A stretch of DNA of 64,000 nucleotides from positions 1 to 64,000 of the forward strand of contig NCHQ01000006.1 in assembly GCA_002281855.1 (NCBI GenBank), written 5' to 3'. The position numbers and the translations under genes were made by a program. This DNA is from Rhodospirillales bacterium 24-66-33 (GTDB lineage Bacteria > Pseudomonadota > Alphaproteobacteria > Reyranellales > Reyranellaceae). A model generated the notes under the pieces. The model did not search any database, was not told the DNA's origin, and was given only the letters and a program-made list of their open reading frames with translations. The first letter of the stretch is position 1, and the number at the start of each line of letters is the position of its first letter. This document shows positions 1-8,827 of this stretch, piece after piece.

Positions 1-99
1 TTGCTGAGGAACGAGCTTCGACGCCCCTGGGTGAGTCGGTCTACCCGCCGCCACCGCGCCGGCTAGTCTAGCCGATCCGGCAGACGCCGACTTACAAGG
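1..99. other. non-coding leader at window edge
   Basis: No coding region can be supported here. Two short open frames run in from the left edge and stop near positions 64-68, so one could be the tail of an upstream gene, possibly the missing substrate-binding protein of the transporter that follows. Too little is visible to decide. Confidence 0.3.
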
Positions 100-948
100 A
101 TGAGGGATGTGCCAAAGGAACCACAAAGAATGCGGCACGAAACCCGCCGATTGATCCTTCTGCTGCTGCCGGCCGGCATCGTCTTCGCGGCGTTCTTCCT
201 GCTGCCGATGGCGCGGCTGTTCTTCATCGGCGGCAGCGGCAAGACCGGCTGGGCGGCCTATGCCGCCATCCTCACCGACTCGCTCTACCTCGACAGCCTG
301 CTGTCGACGCTGGCCGTGGCCGCCGCAACGACGGCGGCAACGCTGGTGATCAGCGGCATCTCGGGCGTGTTCCTGCAGCGGCACAAGTTTCCCGGCAACG
401 CGCTGCTCGTGTCGATGCTGACCTTTCCGCTCGCCTTCCCCGGCGTGGTCATCGGCTTCATGGTGATCATGCTGGCCGGCCGCCAGGGACTGATCGGCCA
501 GGTGACGCAGGCCCTGACCGGCGAGAAGCTGGTCTTCGCCTATACGATCGCCGGCCTGTTCATGGGCTACGTCTACTTCTCGATCCCGCGCACCATCCTC
601 ACCGTGATGGCCGCCGCCGAGAAGCTCGACCCGAAGCTCGAGGAGGCGGCGCGGTCGCTCGGCGCCTCGCCGTGGCGCGTGCTGCTCGACGTCATCATCC
701 CCGGCCTGAAGCCCGCCTTCATCTCGGCCGGCGCGATCTGCTTTGCAACGGCGGTCGGCGCATTCGGCACCGCCTTCACCCTGGCCGCAAGGATCAACGT
801 GCTGCCGATGGTGATCTACACCGAGTTCACTTTGTCGGCGAACATCGCCATGGCGGCGGCGCTGAGCTTCGTGCTGGGCATCGTCACCTGGCTGGTGCTG
901 GCGGTGGCGCGCACGGCCGCCGGTTCCAGCGTCGCGGCGGCAGGCTGA
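100..948 (+). CDS. ABC transporter permease, first inner-membrane subunit
   Basis: A 282-residue hydrophobic protein of the binding-protein-dependent permease family (spermidine/putrescine, iron or 2-aminoethylphosphonate type). It should form half of the membrane channel. The EAA loop that docks on the ATPase is visible at about residues 178-197 (EEAARSLGASPWRVLLDVII). About six membrane segments are apparent, the first right after a basic N-terminus. An in-frame ATG at 130 has a better ribosome-binding site (AAAGGA about 10 nt upstream) and would remove ten residues, so the start is uncertain. The stop is one base before the start of the second permease, indicating an operon with the next three genes. 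The substrate is not determined; the downstream phosphodiesterase suggests a phosphorylated solute. Confidence 0.85.
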   Translation: MRDVPKEPQRMRHETRRLILLLLPAGIVFAAFFLLPMARLFFIGGSGKTGWAAYAAILTDSLYLDSLLSTLAVAAATTAATLVISGISGVFLQRHKFPGNALLVSMLTFPLAFPGVVIGFMVIMLAGRQGLIGQVTQALTGEKLVFAYTIAGLFMGYVYFSIPRTILTVMAAAEKLDPKLEEAARSLGASPWRVLLDVIIPGLKPAFISAGAICFATAVGAFGTAFTLAARINVLPMVIYTEFTLSANIAMAAALSFVLGIVTWLVLAVARTAAGSSVAAAG

Positions 949-949
949 C

Positions 950-1756
950 ATGAAGCGCCGCGGCCTCTTCTATCTCCAGCTCGCCTTCACCCTGCTGGTC
1001 TGCGCCTTCCTGGTCGTGCCGGTGTTCCTCTCGATCATGGCCGGCCTCACGGTCAACTACTTCGTCGGCATCGAGAGCGGCCTCACCCTGCGCTGGGTCA
1101 TGGAAGTGTGGAACGGCTATCGCGACACGATCTTCCTCTCGATCGGCCTGTCGCTCGCCTGTCTCGCCGTCACGCTGGTCATCGGGGTTCCGGCCGCTTA
1201 CGTGCTGGCGAAGCGGCAGAACGCGCTGACCCGGGCCCTGGAGGAGATGCTGGTGCTGCCGGTGGCAGTGCCGGGGCTCGCCACGGCGCTGGCGCTGATC
1301 GTCACCTACGGCAGCCTGTCGGGCTTTCGCACTTCGTGGGCCTTCATCCTGGTGGGCCACGTGCTCTTCACCCTGCCCTTCATGGTGCGCAGCGTGCTGG
1401 CGGTCCTGAGCGCGATCGACCTGAAGACGCTCGAAGAGGGCGCGGCGTCGCTGGGCGCCGGCTTCTGGCCGCGCTTCCGCGACATCGTGCTGCCGAACTG
1501 CCGGCAGGGCATCCTTGCCGGCTCGCTGATGGTCGTGACCCTGTCGATGGGCGAATTCAACATGACCTGGCTGCTGCATACGCCCTTCACCAAGACGCTG
1601 CCTGTGGGCCTCGCGGATGCTTACGCCTCGCTGCGGCTGGAAGTCGGCAGCGCCTATACCCTCGTGTTCTTCCTGATGATCATGCCGCTCCTGCTGGCGC
1701 TCCAGGCTTTCGCCAAGCCGCGCCCGGCGAAGTTCGTGGCAGAGGACGCCGAATGA
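950..1756 (+). CDS. ABC transporter permease, second inner-membrane subunit
   Basis: A 268-residue integral membrane permease partnering the preceding subunit. An N-terminal membrane segment (about residues 9-30) is followed by further segments. The cytoplasmic coupling loop appears as LEEGAASLGAGFWPRFRDIV at about residues 161-180, the EAA motif of this permease class. The start ATG lies one base after the upstream stop, and the stop overlaps the ATPase start in an ATGA arrangement, so translation is probably coupled. Family and role are secure; the transported compound is not readable from the sequence. Confidence 0.86.
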   Translation: MKRRGLFYLQLAFTLLVCAFLVVPVFLSIMAGLTVNYFVGIESGLTLRWVMEVWNGYRDTIFLSIGLSLACLAVTLVIGVPAAYVLAKRQNALTRALEEMLVLPVAVPGLATALALIVTYGSLSGFRTSWAFILVGHVLFTLPFMVRSVLAVLSAIDLKTLEEGAASLGAGFWPRFRDIVLPNCRQGILAGSLMVVTLSMGEFNMTWLLHTPFTKTLPVGLADAYASLRLEVGSAYTLVFFLMIMPLLLALQAFAKPRPAKFVAEDAE

Positions 1757-2802
1757 CCGATACCGGAAACAAACCCGTCTCCATTGCCCTGACCAACTGC
1801 GCGAAGACCTTCACCGACGGTACCCGCGCGCTGGAGCCGCTCGACCTCGCCATCCATGCCGGCGAGACCGTCGTGTTCCTCGGCCCCTCGGGCTGCGGCA
1901 AGACCACGACGCTCCGCATCATCGCCGGCCTCGAAGAGCCCGACGCCGGCGGCAAGGTGCTGTTCGACGGGGTCGACGTCACGCACCTGCCGATCGAGCA
2001 GCGCAATGTCGGCATGGTGTTCCAGTCCTATGCGCTGTTTCCCAACATGACGGTGGCCGGGAACATCGGCTACGGCCTGAAGATCCGGAAGGTGCCCGAC
2101 GCCCAGATCAAGGCGCGCGTCTCGGAGATGCTGGGGATGATGCAGATCACGCGGCTCGCGGATCGCCGCATCGATCAGCTCTCGGGCGGGCAACGCCAGC
2201 GCGTGGCGCTGGCCCGCGCCATCGCGGTCCGGCCGCGCGCGCTGCTGCTCGACGAGCCGCTGACGGCGCTGGACGCCAAGCTGCGCGACACACTGCGCCT
2301 GGAGATCGATTCGCTGCTGCGCTCGCTCGGCATCACCGCGATCTACGTGACGCACGACCAGGCCGAGGCGATGGCCTTGGGCGACCGCATCGTCGTCATG
2401 GAGCATGGCCGGGTCGCCCAGATCGGCAAGCCGCGCGACATATATCAGCGCCCCGCGACGCGCTTCGTCGCCGAATTCATCGGCACGATGAATCGCCTGA
2501 CCGGCTCGATGAACAACGGCAGGTTCACCTGCAAGGCCGGCGGAATCGCCTGGCCCGACGCGCCGTCGAGCGCCACCGAGATCCTGTTCCGGCCCGAAGA
2601 CATCCGCGTGGTCGAGAGCGGCGAGGCCACCGGGCTCAAGGGGACGGTCGCGGCCGCCTTCTTCCTGGGCGACCGCACGCGCCTGTTCGTGGACGCGGGC
2701 GAGGCCCAGCCGCTGGTCATCGAGAGCACGGCGCGGCGCGACTTCAGCCACGGCGACGCCGTCGGGCTCGCCATCGACCCGCGCGGCCTATTGGTGTTGT
2801 GA
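1753..2802 (+). CDS. ABC transporter ATP-binding protein (PotA/PhnT type)
   Basis: A 349-residue importer ATPase. Walker A (GPSGCGKTT) is near residue 40, the Q-loop reads VFQSYALFPNMTV, the signature is LSGGQRQRVALARA, Walker B is LLLDEPLTALDAK and the H-loop is YVTHDQAEAM. A C-terminal TOBE-like regulatory domain follows (about residues 245-349). The frame is open far upstream, but the ATG overlapping the permease stop by 4 nt gives the expected family N-terminus, so that start was chosen. It should energise import through the two upstream permeases. Closest functional classes are polyamine, iron and aminoethylphosphonate uptake; sequence alone does not separate them. Confidence 0.9.
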   Translation: MTDTGNKPVSIALTNCAKTFTDGTRALEPLDLAIHAGETVVFLGPSGCGKTTTLRIIAGLEEPDAGGKVLFDGVDVTHLPIEQRNVGMVFQSYALFPNMTVAGNIGYGLKIRKVPDAQIKARVSEMLGMMQITRLADRRIDQLSGGQRQRVALARAIAVRPRALLLDEPLTALDAKLRDTLRLEIDSLLRSLGITAIYVTHDQAEAMALGDRIVVMEHGRVAQIGKPRDIYQRPATRFVAEFIGTMNRLTGSMNNGRFTCKAGGIAWPDAPSSATEILFRPEDIRVVESGEATGLKGTVAAAFFLGDRTRLFVDAGEAQPLVIESTARRDFSHGDAVGLAIDPRGLLVL

Positions 2803-2812
2803 GGAGACTGCC

Positions 2813-3631
2813 ATGCTGATCGCCCAGATCACCGACACCCATATCAAGCTGCCGGGCAAGCTCGCCTATCGCAAGGTCGACACGGCTTCCATGCTGCAAC
2901 GCTGCGTGCAGGAGCTGCTGGCGCTGAAGCCACAGCCCGACATCGTCCTGCTGACCGGCGACCTGGTCGATCTCGGGCGACCCGAGGAATACGCGCACCT
3001 GAAATCAATTCTGGCGCCGATCCAGCAGCGCATCATCGCCATCCCCGGCAATCACGACGAGCGCGAGGCGATGCGCGACGCCTTCCGCGACGGCGGCTAC
3101 CTGCCGACGGCGGGCAAGTTCCTCCAGTTCGCGATCGACGAGTATCCGCTGCGCCTCGTCGGCCTCGATACGCTGATCCCGGGCCAGGGCGGCGGCGAGC
3201 TCTGCCGCGAGCGGCTCGACTGGCTCGACCGCACACTGGCGGAGCGGCCCGATGTGCCGACGCTCGTGATGATGCACCACCCGCCCTTCGTCACCGGCAT
3301 CGGCCACATGGACAAGATCGGCCTTCTGGGTCGCGAGGCCTTTGCCGGGATCGTGGCGCAGCACGCCCAGGTCGAGCTGATCCTGTGCGGCCATCTCCAT
3401 CGCACGATCCACGCCCAGGTCGGCGGCCGGGCGGCGCTGACCTGTCCCAGCCCGGCGCACCAGGTCGCGCTCGACATCCATCCCGACGCGCCCAGCCGGT
3501 TCCGCATGGAGCCGCCGGGCTTCATGCTGCACTGGTGGAACGACGGCCAGCTGGTGACCTACGCCGCCGTCATCGGCGACTATGACGGCCCGTATCCGTT
3601 CTTCGACGCCGACGGCAAGTTGATCGATTGA
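2813..3631 (+). CDS. GpdQ-like metallophosphodiesterase
   Basis: A 272-residue calcineurin-type metallophosphoesterase. Metal-binding motifs run in family order: DTH (residues 8-10), GDLVD near 49, GNHDE near 82, HHPP near 161 and GHLH near 197. Length and motif spacing match the glycerophosphodiesterase GpdQ and the cyclic nucleotide phosphodiesterase CpdA/Rv0805; the N-terminus and the GRPEEY segment look most like GpdQ. A strong ribosome-binding site (GAGGAG) lies 6 nt before ATG, and the gene starts 10 nt after the ATPase. It probably hydrolyses a phosphodiester in the cytoplasm, perhaps the solute brought in by the transporter. That link is inferred from the operon. Confidence 0.85.
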   Translation: MLIAQITDTHIKLPGKLAYRKVDTASMLQRCVQELLALKPQPDIVLLTGDLVDLGRPEEYAHLKSILAPIQQRIIAIPGNHDEREAMRDAFRDGGYLPTAGKFLQFAIDEYPLRLVGLDTLIPGQGGGELCRERLDWLDRTLAERPDVPTLVMMHHPPFVTGIGHMDKIGLLGREAFAGIVAQHAQVELILCGHLHRTIHAQVGGRAALTCPSPAHQVALDIHPDAPSRFRMEPPGFMLHWWNDGQLVTYAAVIGDYDGPYPFFDADGKLID

Positions 3632-3696
3632 ACGGTCCCGGTCGCCGCCTAAGGTGTCTCCGGCTGAGACGGAATCATATCGGACCTTCCGAAAGC

Positions 3697-3809
3697 ACCT
3701 CACCCTGAGGAGCGCTCCGCAGGAGCGCGTCTCGAAGGGTGGGCACGAGCACCACGTCTGTCACCCATCCTTCGAGACGGCCCTTCGGGCCTCCTCAGGA
3801 TGAGGTGGT
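3697..3809. repeat. intergenic palindromic repeat, family A copy 1
   Basis: Two arms face each other: the left contains CTGAGGAGCG and TCTCGAAGG, the right contains CCTTCGAGACGG and CTCCTCAGG. They could fold into a roughly 110-nt hairpin between two convergent genes. A second member with the same arms lies at 30557-30690. No coding potential is seen. Confidence 0.75.
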
Positions 3810-3835
3810 ATGGGTGAACCTGAAGCGAAAAGACC

Positions 3836-4411
3836 CTAGATCACGTGCTCGGGGTCTTCCTTCGGGTGGGCCTTGGGCGGCCGGCCTTCGGCCGCGTCGC
3901 GTTCCTGTTCCTTGCGTGCCTTCAGCAGCTTGCGCAGGATCATGTTCCGCTTGAGCGCCGAGATGTGGTCGATGAACAGCACGCCGTCGAGATGGTCGAT
4001 CTCGTGCTGGACGCAGGTCGCCAGCAGGCCTTCGCAGGCGAGATCCTGCCGCTTGCCGTCGCGGTCGAGGTAGCGGACCGTCACCGTCGCGGGACGGACC
4101 ACGTCGGAATAATGGTCCGGCACCGACAGGCAGCCTTCCTCGTAGGAGACGTCCTCGTCCGAGGCCGCGACGATCTCGGGATTGGCCATGAAGAGCGGGC
4201 CGGTCTTGGTGTCCTCGCGGTCGATGTCGAGCACGATGACGCGCTTCAGCACGCCGACCTGCGGCGCCGCGAGACCGATGCCGGGCGCGTCGTACATCGT
4301 CTCCAGCATGTCATCCATGAGCTGGCGCACGCCGGCGTCGACCGTGTCGACGGGCAGGGACTTCTTCTTCAGGCGCGGATCGGGCGCGGTCAGGATCGGC
4401 AGGAGAGCCAT
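3836..4411 (-). CDS. def: peptide deformylase
   Basis: A 191-residue Fe/Zn metalloenzyme that removes the formyl group from nascent polypeptides at the ribosome. All three family motifs are present: GIGLAAPQ (44-51), EGCLS (92-96, Cys metal ligand) and HEIDH (136-140, two His ligands and the catalytic Glu). The C-terminus carries a charged extension of about 30 residues, common in alphaproteobacterial forms. It lies 58 nt downstream of argB on the same strand, and the usual partner fmt is absent from the window. Confidence 0.95.
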   Translation of the reverse strand: MALLPILTAPDPRLKKKSLPVDTVDAGVRQLMDDMLETMYDAPGIGLAAPQVGVLKRVIVLDIDREDTKTGPLFMANPEIVAASDEDVSYEEGCLSVPDHYSDVVRPATVTVRYLDRDGKRQDLACEGLLATCVQHEIDHLDGVLFIDHISALKRNMILRKLLKARKEQERDAAEGRPPKAHPKEDPEHVI

Positions 4412-4469
4412 CGGGCCTAAATATGCGTGAGAATGGGGCTTTTCAAGGCCGGGGCCGGGTCAGGCCCGG

Positions 4470-5384
4470 TCATGTACGCCGGACCATGGTGCCGACGCCC
4501 GCCTCGGTGAAGACCTCGAGCAGAAGGCAGTGGGGCACGCGACCGTCCATGATGACGGCGGCTTCGACGCCCGAGTTCACGGCATCGATGCAGTTCTCGA
4601 CCTTGGGGATCATGCCGCCGGAGATCGTGCCGTCGGCGATCAGGGCGCGCGCCTGCTCGATCGTCATGTCAGGGATCACCTTGCCGTCCTTGTCGAGGAC
4701 GCCCGGCACGTCGGTCAGGAACAGCAGGCGCTTGGCCTTCATCGCGCCGGCAATCGCGCCGGCCGAGGTGTCGGCATTGATGTTGTAGGTCAGCTCGTCG
4801 TCGACGCCGAACCCGATCGGGGCGACCACCGGGATCACGTCGGCGCGGCGCAGCTGCTCCAGCACCATGACGTTGATCTTGGCCGGCTCGCCGACCTGCT
4901 TCAGGTCGACCTTCAGGAGCTCGCCGGTCTTGGGATCGCGGATCTGCGTGACCTTCTTGGCCAGGATCAGATTGCCGTCCTTGCCGCAGATGCCGACGGC
5001 GATGCCGCCGCATTCGTTGATGTCGGCCACGATCGCCTTGTTGATCGAGCCGGCCAGGACCATCTCGACGATCTCCATGGTCGCGGCGTCGGTGACGCGC
5101 AGCCCGTTCACGAACGTGCTCTTGATGCCGACCCGCTCCAGCATCTTGTTGATCTGCGGGCCGCCGCCATGGACCACGATCGGGTTCATGCCGACCTGCT
5201 TCATCAGCACGACGTCGCGGGCGACCAGGTCGCCGAGCTTGGGGTCGGTCATGGCGTGGCCGCCGTATTTCACGACGAAGGTGGCGTCGTTGTGCCGGCG
5301 CATGTACGGCAGCGCCTTGGAGATGGTCTCCGCCATGCGGATGAGCCGCTTCTGCTCCTTGTCCGGTTGCACAGGCTCGGCCAT
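4470..5384 (-). CDS. argB: acetylglutamate kinase
   Basis: A 304-residue amino acid kinase phosphorylating N-acetylglutamate, the second step of arginine synthesis. Visible motifs are KYGGHAM (39-45), HGGGPQI (72-78), the [16 protein letters not shown] substrate segment near residue 95 and FLTDVPGVL near 225. The frame stays open 24 codons further upstream, but those residues are encoded by a small GC-rich hairpin (5411-5434) and do not fit the family, so the ATG at 5384 is preferred. In many alphaproteobacteria argB follows engB, as here apart from an intervening opposite-strand oxygenase gene. Confidence 0.94.
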   Translation of the reverse strand: MAEPVQPDKEQKRLIRMAETISKALPYMRRHNDATFVVKYGGHAMTDPKLGDLVARDVVLMKQVGMNPIVVHGGGPQINKMLERVGIKSTFVNGLRVTDAATMEIVEMVLAGSINKAIVADINECGGIAVGICGKDGNLILAKKVTQIRDPKTGELLKVDLKQVGEPAKINVMVLEQLRRADVIPVVAPIGFGVDDELTYNINADTSAGAIAGAMKAKRLLFLTDVPGVLDKDGKVIPDMTIEQARALIADGTISGGMIPKVENCIDAVNSGVEAAVIMDGRVPHCLLLEVFTEAGVGTMVRRT

Positions 5385-5513
5385 TTCACAGCATCCCCAG
5401 TTGAACGAAAGCCCTCTCCGGGTCGGGAGAGGGCCGAGCAATTCGCGCAGGCGCATAATATATTAGGCGGCTCGCGGATAGAAGAACCGGACCTGCCGCG
5501 TCAGGATGTCCGC

Positions 5514-6200
5514 ATGGCAGCTTCCCACCCCTTCGACAGCGAAACCCTGGCCGATCGCGGCTTCACCGTGGCGCGCAACCTGATCGCCCCCGAGGAATGC
5601 CGCGCGCTGGCCGCGCTGTGGCCCGAGCCGTCACGATTTCGCAAACATATCGTCATGCAGCGCCACGGCTACGGGCAGGGCGAGTACCAGTATTTCGCCT
5701 ACGACTTGCCCGCGCCCGTCGAGCGGCTGCGCCAGGCGCTGTACCCTGCGCTGGCCAAGGTGGCCAATGAGTGGAACGAACGGCTGGGACGGCCCCGGCG
5801 TTTCCCGCCCGCCCTGAACGACTGGCTGCGTGAATGCCACGAGGCCGGGCAGACCCGGCCGACGCCGCTGCTGCTGCGCTACGGGCCGGGCGACTACAAC
5901 TGCCTGCACCGCGATCTCTACGGCGAGATGGTCTTCCCGCTGCAGGTCGTGGTGCTGCTGAGCGCCCCGGGCCGCGACTTCACGGGCGGCGAGTTCATGC
6001 TGGTCGAGCAGCGGGCGCGCATGCAGTCACGCGGCGAGGTCGTGCCGCTGGAACAGGGCGATGCCGCGATCTTCGCCGTGAACGAGCGGCCGGCGAAGGG
6101 CGTTCGTGGCTGGCACCGGACCGCCCTGCGCCACGGCGTCTCGAGCCTGCGCACCGGCGAACGCTTCACCCTCGGCCTGATCTTCCACGACGCGGCGTAG
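5514..6200 (+). CDS. 2OG-Fe(II) oxygenase family protein
   Basis: A 228-residue protein of the 2-oxoglutarate/Fe(II) dioxygenase superfamily. The facial triad is visible as His132 and Asp134 (LHRDLYG) and distal His207 (LRHGVS). Arg217 (ERFTLGL), ten residues after the distal His, is placed to bind 2-oxoglutarate. The N-terminal 110 residues carry no motif I recognise. The frame continues upstream, but the ATG at 5514 gives the natural N-terminus. It lies alone on the plus strand between argB and engB, two genes that are often neighbours, so it looks like an insertion into a conserved block. The substrate is unknown; prolyl-hydroxylase-like chemistry is one possibility. Confidence 0.8.
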   Translation: MAASHPFDSETLADRGFTVARNLIAPEECRALAALWPEPSRFRKHIVMQRHGYGQGEYQYFAYDLPAPVERLRQALYPALAKVANEWNERLGRPRRFPPALNDWLRECHEAGQTRPTPLLLRYGPGDYNCLHRDLYGEMVFPLQVVVLLSAPGRDFTGGEFMLVEQRARMQSRGEVVPLEQGDAAIFAVNERPAKGVRGWHRTALRHGVSSLRTGERFTLGLIFHDAA

Positions 6201-6226
6201 AGGCTTCGAACGCTACACCCCAATCC

Positions 6227-6314
6227 TGTCATCCTGAGCGCAGCGAAGAATCTCGCGCCAGCTACGGAGTCCTTTGGTCGCCAAGTCAGGTCCTTCGCTT
6301 CGCTCAGGACGACA
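6227..6314. repeat. intergenic palindromic repeat, family B copy 1
   Basis: The left arm contains TGTCATCCTGAGCGCAGCGA and the right arm TTCGCTCAGGACGACA, inverted relative to each other around a centre of about 50 nt. It lies between the convergent ends of the oxygenase gene and engB. A near-identical copy is at 21807-21894. Confidence 0.75.
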
Positions 6315-6323
6315 GACCGAAGC

Positions 6324-6986
6324 CTAAACCTGGGCGACCGCCACGATGTCGGCGCGGAGTTCGGGAATGCCGAAGCCGGTCTCGCTGCTGGTCGGCAGGA
6401 CCTCGGGATGGGCGGCGCCGTGCTTGCGGGCCACTGCCTCGGCGGCCTTCACGGCGGCGGCGACGTCGGAGGCCCGCAGATAGTCGGTCTTGGTCAGCAG
6501 GAGCTGGTAGGAGACGGCGGCGCTGTCGAGGTTGCGCATCGTCTCGCGGTCGCTCTCCTTCACCCCGTGACGGCCGTCGATCAGCACGAAGATGCGCATC
6601 AGGGTCGGACGGCCGCGCAGATAGGCCGAGGCGAGGTCCTGCCACGTCTCCTTCATCGAGCGCGAGACCTTGGCGAAGCCGTAGCCCGGCAGGTCGACCA
6701 GCATCAGCCGGTCGGCCAGGTTGAAGAAGTTGACCTGGCGCGTGTGGCCGGGATTGCCCGACACGCGCGCCAAGGTGCGCCGGCCGGTGAGCGCATTCAC
6801 CAGGCTCGACTTGCCGACATTGGAGCGTCCGGCGAAGGCCACTTCCGGCAGCGAGATGCCGGGCAGCGATTCGATCGACGCGGCGCCCGAGACGAAGTCG
6901 CAGGGGCCCGCGAACAGCTTGCGGGCCGCCTCGATCTCTTCGGGCGTACGGCCTTCCTCTTCGGCGTCGGGTGACTTGTCGGGCAT
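6324..6986 (-). CDS. engB: ribosome biogenesis GTP-binding protein EngB (YihA/YsxC)
   Basis: A 220-residue TRAFAC-class GTPase needed for large-subunit assembly and cell division. G1 is GRSNVGKS (53-60), G3 is DLPG (98-101), followed by the family-typical GYGFA, and G4 is TKTD (165-168). A 25-residue charged N-terminal extension precedes the G domain. The ATG overlaps the yidC stop by one base, so the two are translationally coupled, matching the conserved rpmH-rnpA-yidD-yidC-engB order. Confidence 0.95.
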   Translation of the reverse strand: MPDKSPDAEEEGRTPEEIEAARKLFAGPCDFVSGAASIESLPGISLPEVAFAGRSNVGKSSLVNALTGRRTLARVSGNPGHTRQVNFFNLADRLMLVDLPGYGFAKVSRSMKETWQDLASAYLRGRPTLMRIFVLIDGRHGVKESDRETMRNLDSAAVSYQLLLTKTDYLRASDVAAAVKAAEAVARKHGAAHPEVLPTSSETGFGIPELRADIVAVAQV

Positions 6987-8803
6987 CAGTTCTTCTTACC
7001 GGAGCCCTTGCCGCCCTTCTTTTCGTTGGTGGGAGCCGCCGGTGCCGGGGTCGCCGGTACCGCCTTGCCGCCGATCGGCGCGCCGTGACGGCGCATGATC
7101 ATGTACTGCTGCGCGATCGAGAGCGTGTTGCTCCACGCCCAGTAGATCACCAGGCCGGCGGCGAAGGGCGCCAGCATGAAGGTGAACAGGATGGGCAGGA
7201 ACTGGAACACGCGCGCCTGCACCGGATCGGTCGGCTGCGGGTTCAGCTTCTGCTGCAGATACATCGTGACGCCCATGATCATGGGCCAGATGCCGATGTT
7301 GAAGAAGTGCAGGAACGACGGGACATCCCACGGAACCATCCCGAAGCCGGTCAGGATCGTGAGCGGATCGGGCGCGGACAGGTCCTTGATCCAGCCGTAG
7401 AACGGCTGATGGCGCATCTCGATGGTGGTGTAGAGCACCTTGTAGAGCGCGAAGAACACCGGGATCTGCACGAGGATGGGCAGGCAGCCGGCCGCCGGGT
7501 TCACCTTCTCGCGGCGATAGAGCTGCATCAGCTCCTGGTTCATGCGCTGGCGATCCTCGCCGTAGCGCTCCTTGAGCTTCTCCATCTCGGGCTGGAGCCG
7601 CTTCATCTTGCTCATCGCCGCATAGGACTTGTTGGCCAGCGGGAAGAACACCGCCTTCACGATCACGGTCAGCACCAGGATCGACAGGCCGAAATTGCCG
7701 AGATGCACGTAGAGCCACTCGAGCAGCCAGAACAGCGGCTTGGTGAAGAACCAGAACCAGCCCCAGTCGATCGTGAGGTCGAACTTCGCGATGCCGTACT
7801 TGCTTTCATAATCGGAAATCACCCGCACGATCTTCGCGCCGGCGAACAGCTTGGCATCCGTCGTGGCATTGGCACCGGGAGCGACCGTCACGCCGCTCGC
7901 GACATAGTCGACCTGATATTTCACGTCGGCGCCGGCGCCGGTCTGCTTGATCGAGACGTCGACCTTCGACTTCTGGTCAGGCACCAGCACCGACATCCAG
8001 TACTTGTCGGTGATGCCGACCCAGCCGCCGGTGGTGGCGATCTTCTGCTGCTTGTTGCCCTTGAAGTCGGAGTAGCTGAACTCCTTCAGCGTATCGTTGA
8101 AGACGCCGTAGGGACCCTCGTGGAGGATGTACATGCCCTCGTACTTGGGCTCGCCGTAGCGGACGATGAGGCTCCACGGGAACAGCGTCACCGGCTTGTC
8201 GGTCTTGTTGTCGACGGTCTGCTTCACGTCGAACATGAAGAACTCGTCGATCGAAACCGTGAGGCCGAACACCAGACCTTCGCCATTGTCCCAGGTGAGC
8301 TTGACCGGCTTGCCGGGCGCCACCGTCGGCGCCTCGGCCGTCCAGACCGTTTCCGGGCCCGGCACCTTGATCGCGGCGTCCGAGGAGGACCAGCCGAACT
8401 CGGCATAATAGGGATGCTCGCTGCCGACCGGCGAGAGGACGGGCACCGGCGGGCTCTTGGGATCGATGGTCTCGCGGTATTTGACGAGCTGCACGTCGTC
8501 GATGCGCGCGCCCTTGAGAGAGATCGAGCCGATGAGCTCGGCCGTATTGAAAGTGACGCGCGGCGTCAGCGCGACGGCATCGCCGCGGCTGACCACGGGC
8601 TGCTGCATCGGCGTGGTGCCCGGACCGGGCTGCGTCCCGGGCGTGCCCGGCTGACCGGCCGGGGCGGCAGGCGCGCCCGATTGGCCGGCCGTCTGCTGCT
8701 GGGCCGTGTTGGTCGCCTGTTTGGACGGCGGGAACGCCACCTGCCAGCCCACGATGATCAGCACCGAAAGGACGATGGCGACGATAAAATTCTTCTGATC
8801 CAT
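6986..8803 (-). CDS. yidC: membrane protein insertase YidC
   Basis: A 605-residue inner-membrane insertase that works with or without SecYEG. The N-terminal anchor (about residues 5-23) begins MDQKNFIVAIVLSVLII, typical of the family. A Pro/Gln/Gly-rich linker (about 30-70) leads to a large periplasmic beta domain up to about 340. The conserved insertase domain follows (about 360-580), with segments such as NPAAGCLPILVQIPVFFALY. The C-terminus is Lys/Gly-rich, as expected for ribosome contact. It is directly downstream of yidD and coupled to engB. Confidence 0.96.
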   Translation of the reverse strand: MDQKNFIVAIVLSVLIIVGWQVAFPPSKQATNTAQQQTAGQSGAPAAPAGQPGTPGTQPGPGTTPMQQPVVSRGDAVALTPRVTFNTAELIGSISLKGARIDDVQLVKYRETIDPKSPPVPVLSPVGSEHPYYAEFGWSSSDAAIKVPGPETVWTAEAPTVAPGKPVKLTWDNGEGLVFGLTVSIDEFFMFDVKQTVDNKTDKPVTLFPWSLIVRYGEPKYEGMYILHEGPYGVFNDTLKEFSYSDFKGNKQQKIATTGGWVGITDKYWMSVLVPDQKSKVDVSIKQTGAGADVKYQVDYVASGVTVAPGANATTDAKLFAGAKIVRVISDYESKYGIAKFDLTIDWGWFWFFTKPLFWLLEWLYVHLGNFGLSILVLTVIVKAVFFPLANKSYAAMSKMKRLQPEMEKLKERYGEDRQRMNQELMQLYRREKVNPAAGCLPILVQIPVFFALYKVLYTTIEMRHQPFYGWIKDLSAPDPLTILTGFGMVPWDVPSFLHFFNIGIWPMIMGVTMYLQQKLNPQPTDPVQARVFQFLPILFTFMLAPFAAGLVIYWAWSNTLSIAQQYMIMRRHGAPIGGKAVPATPAPAAPTNEKKGGKGSGKKN

Positions 8804-8827
8804 TGGTCGGCGATCTTTCGTGGCGCG

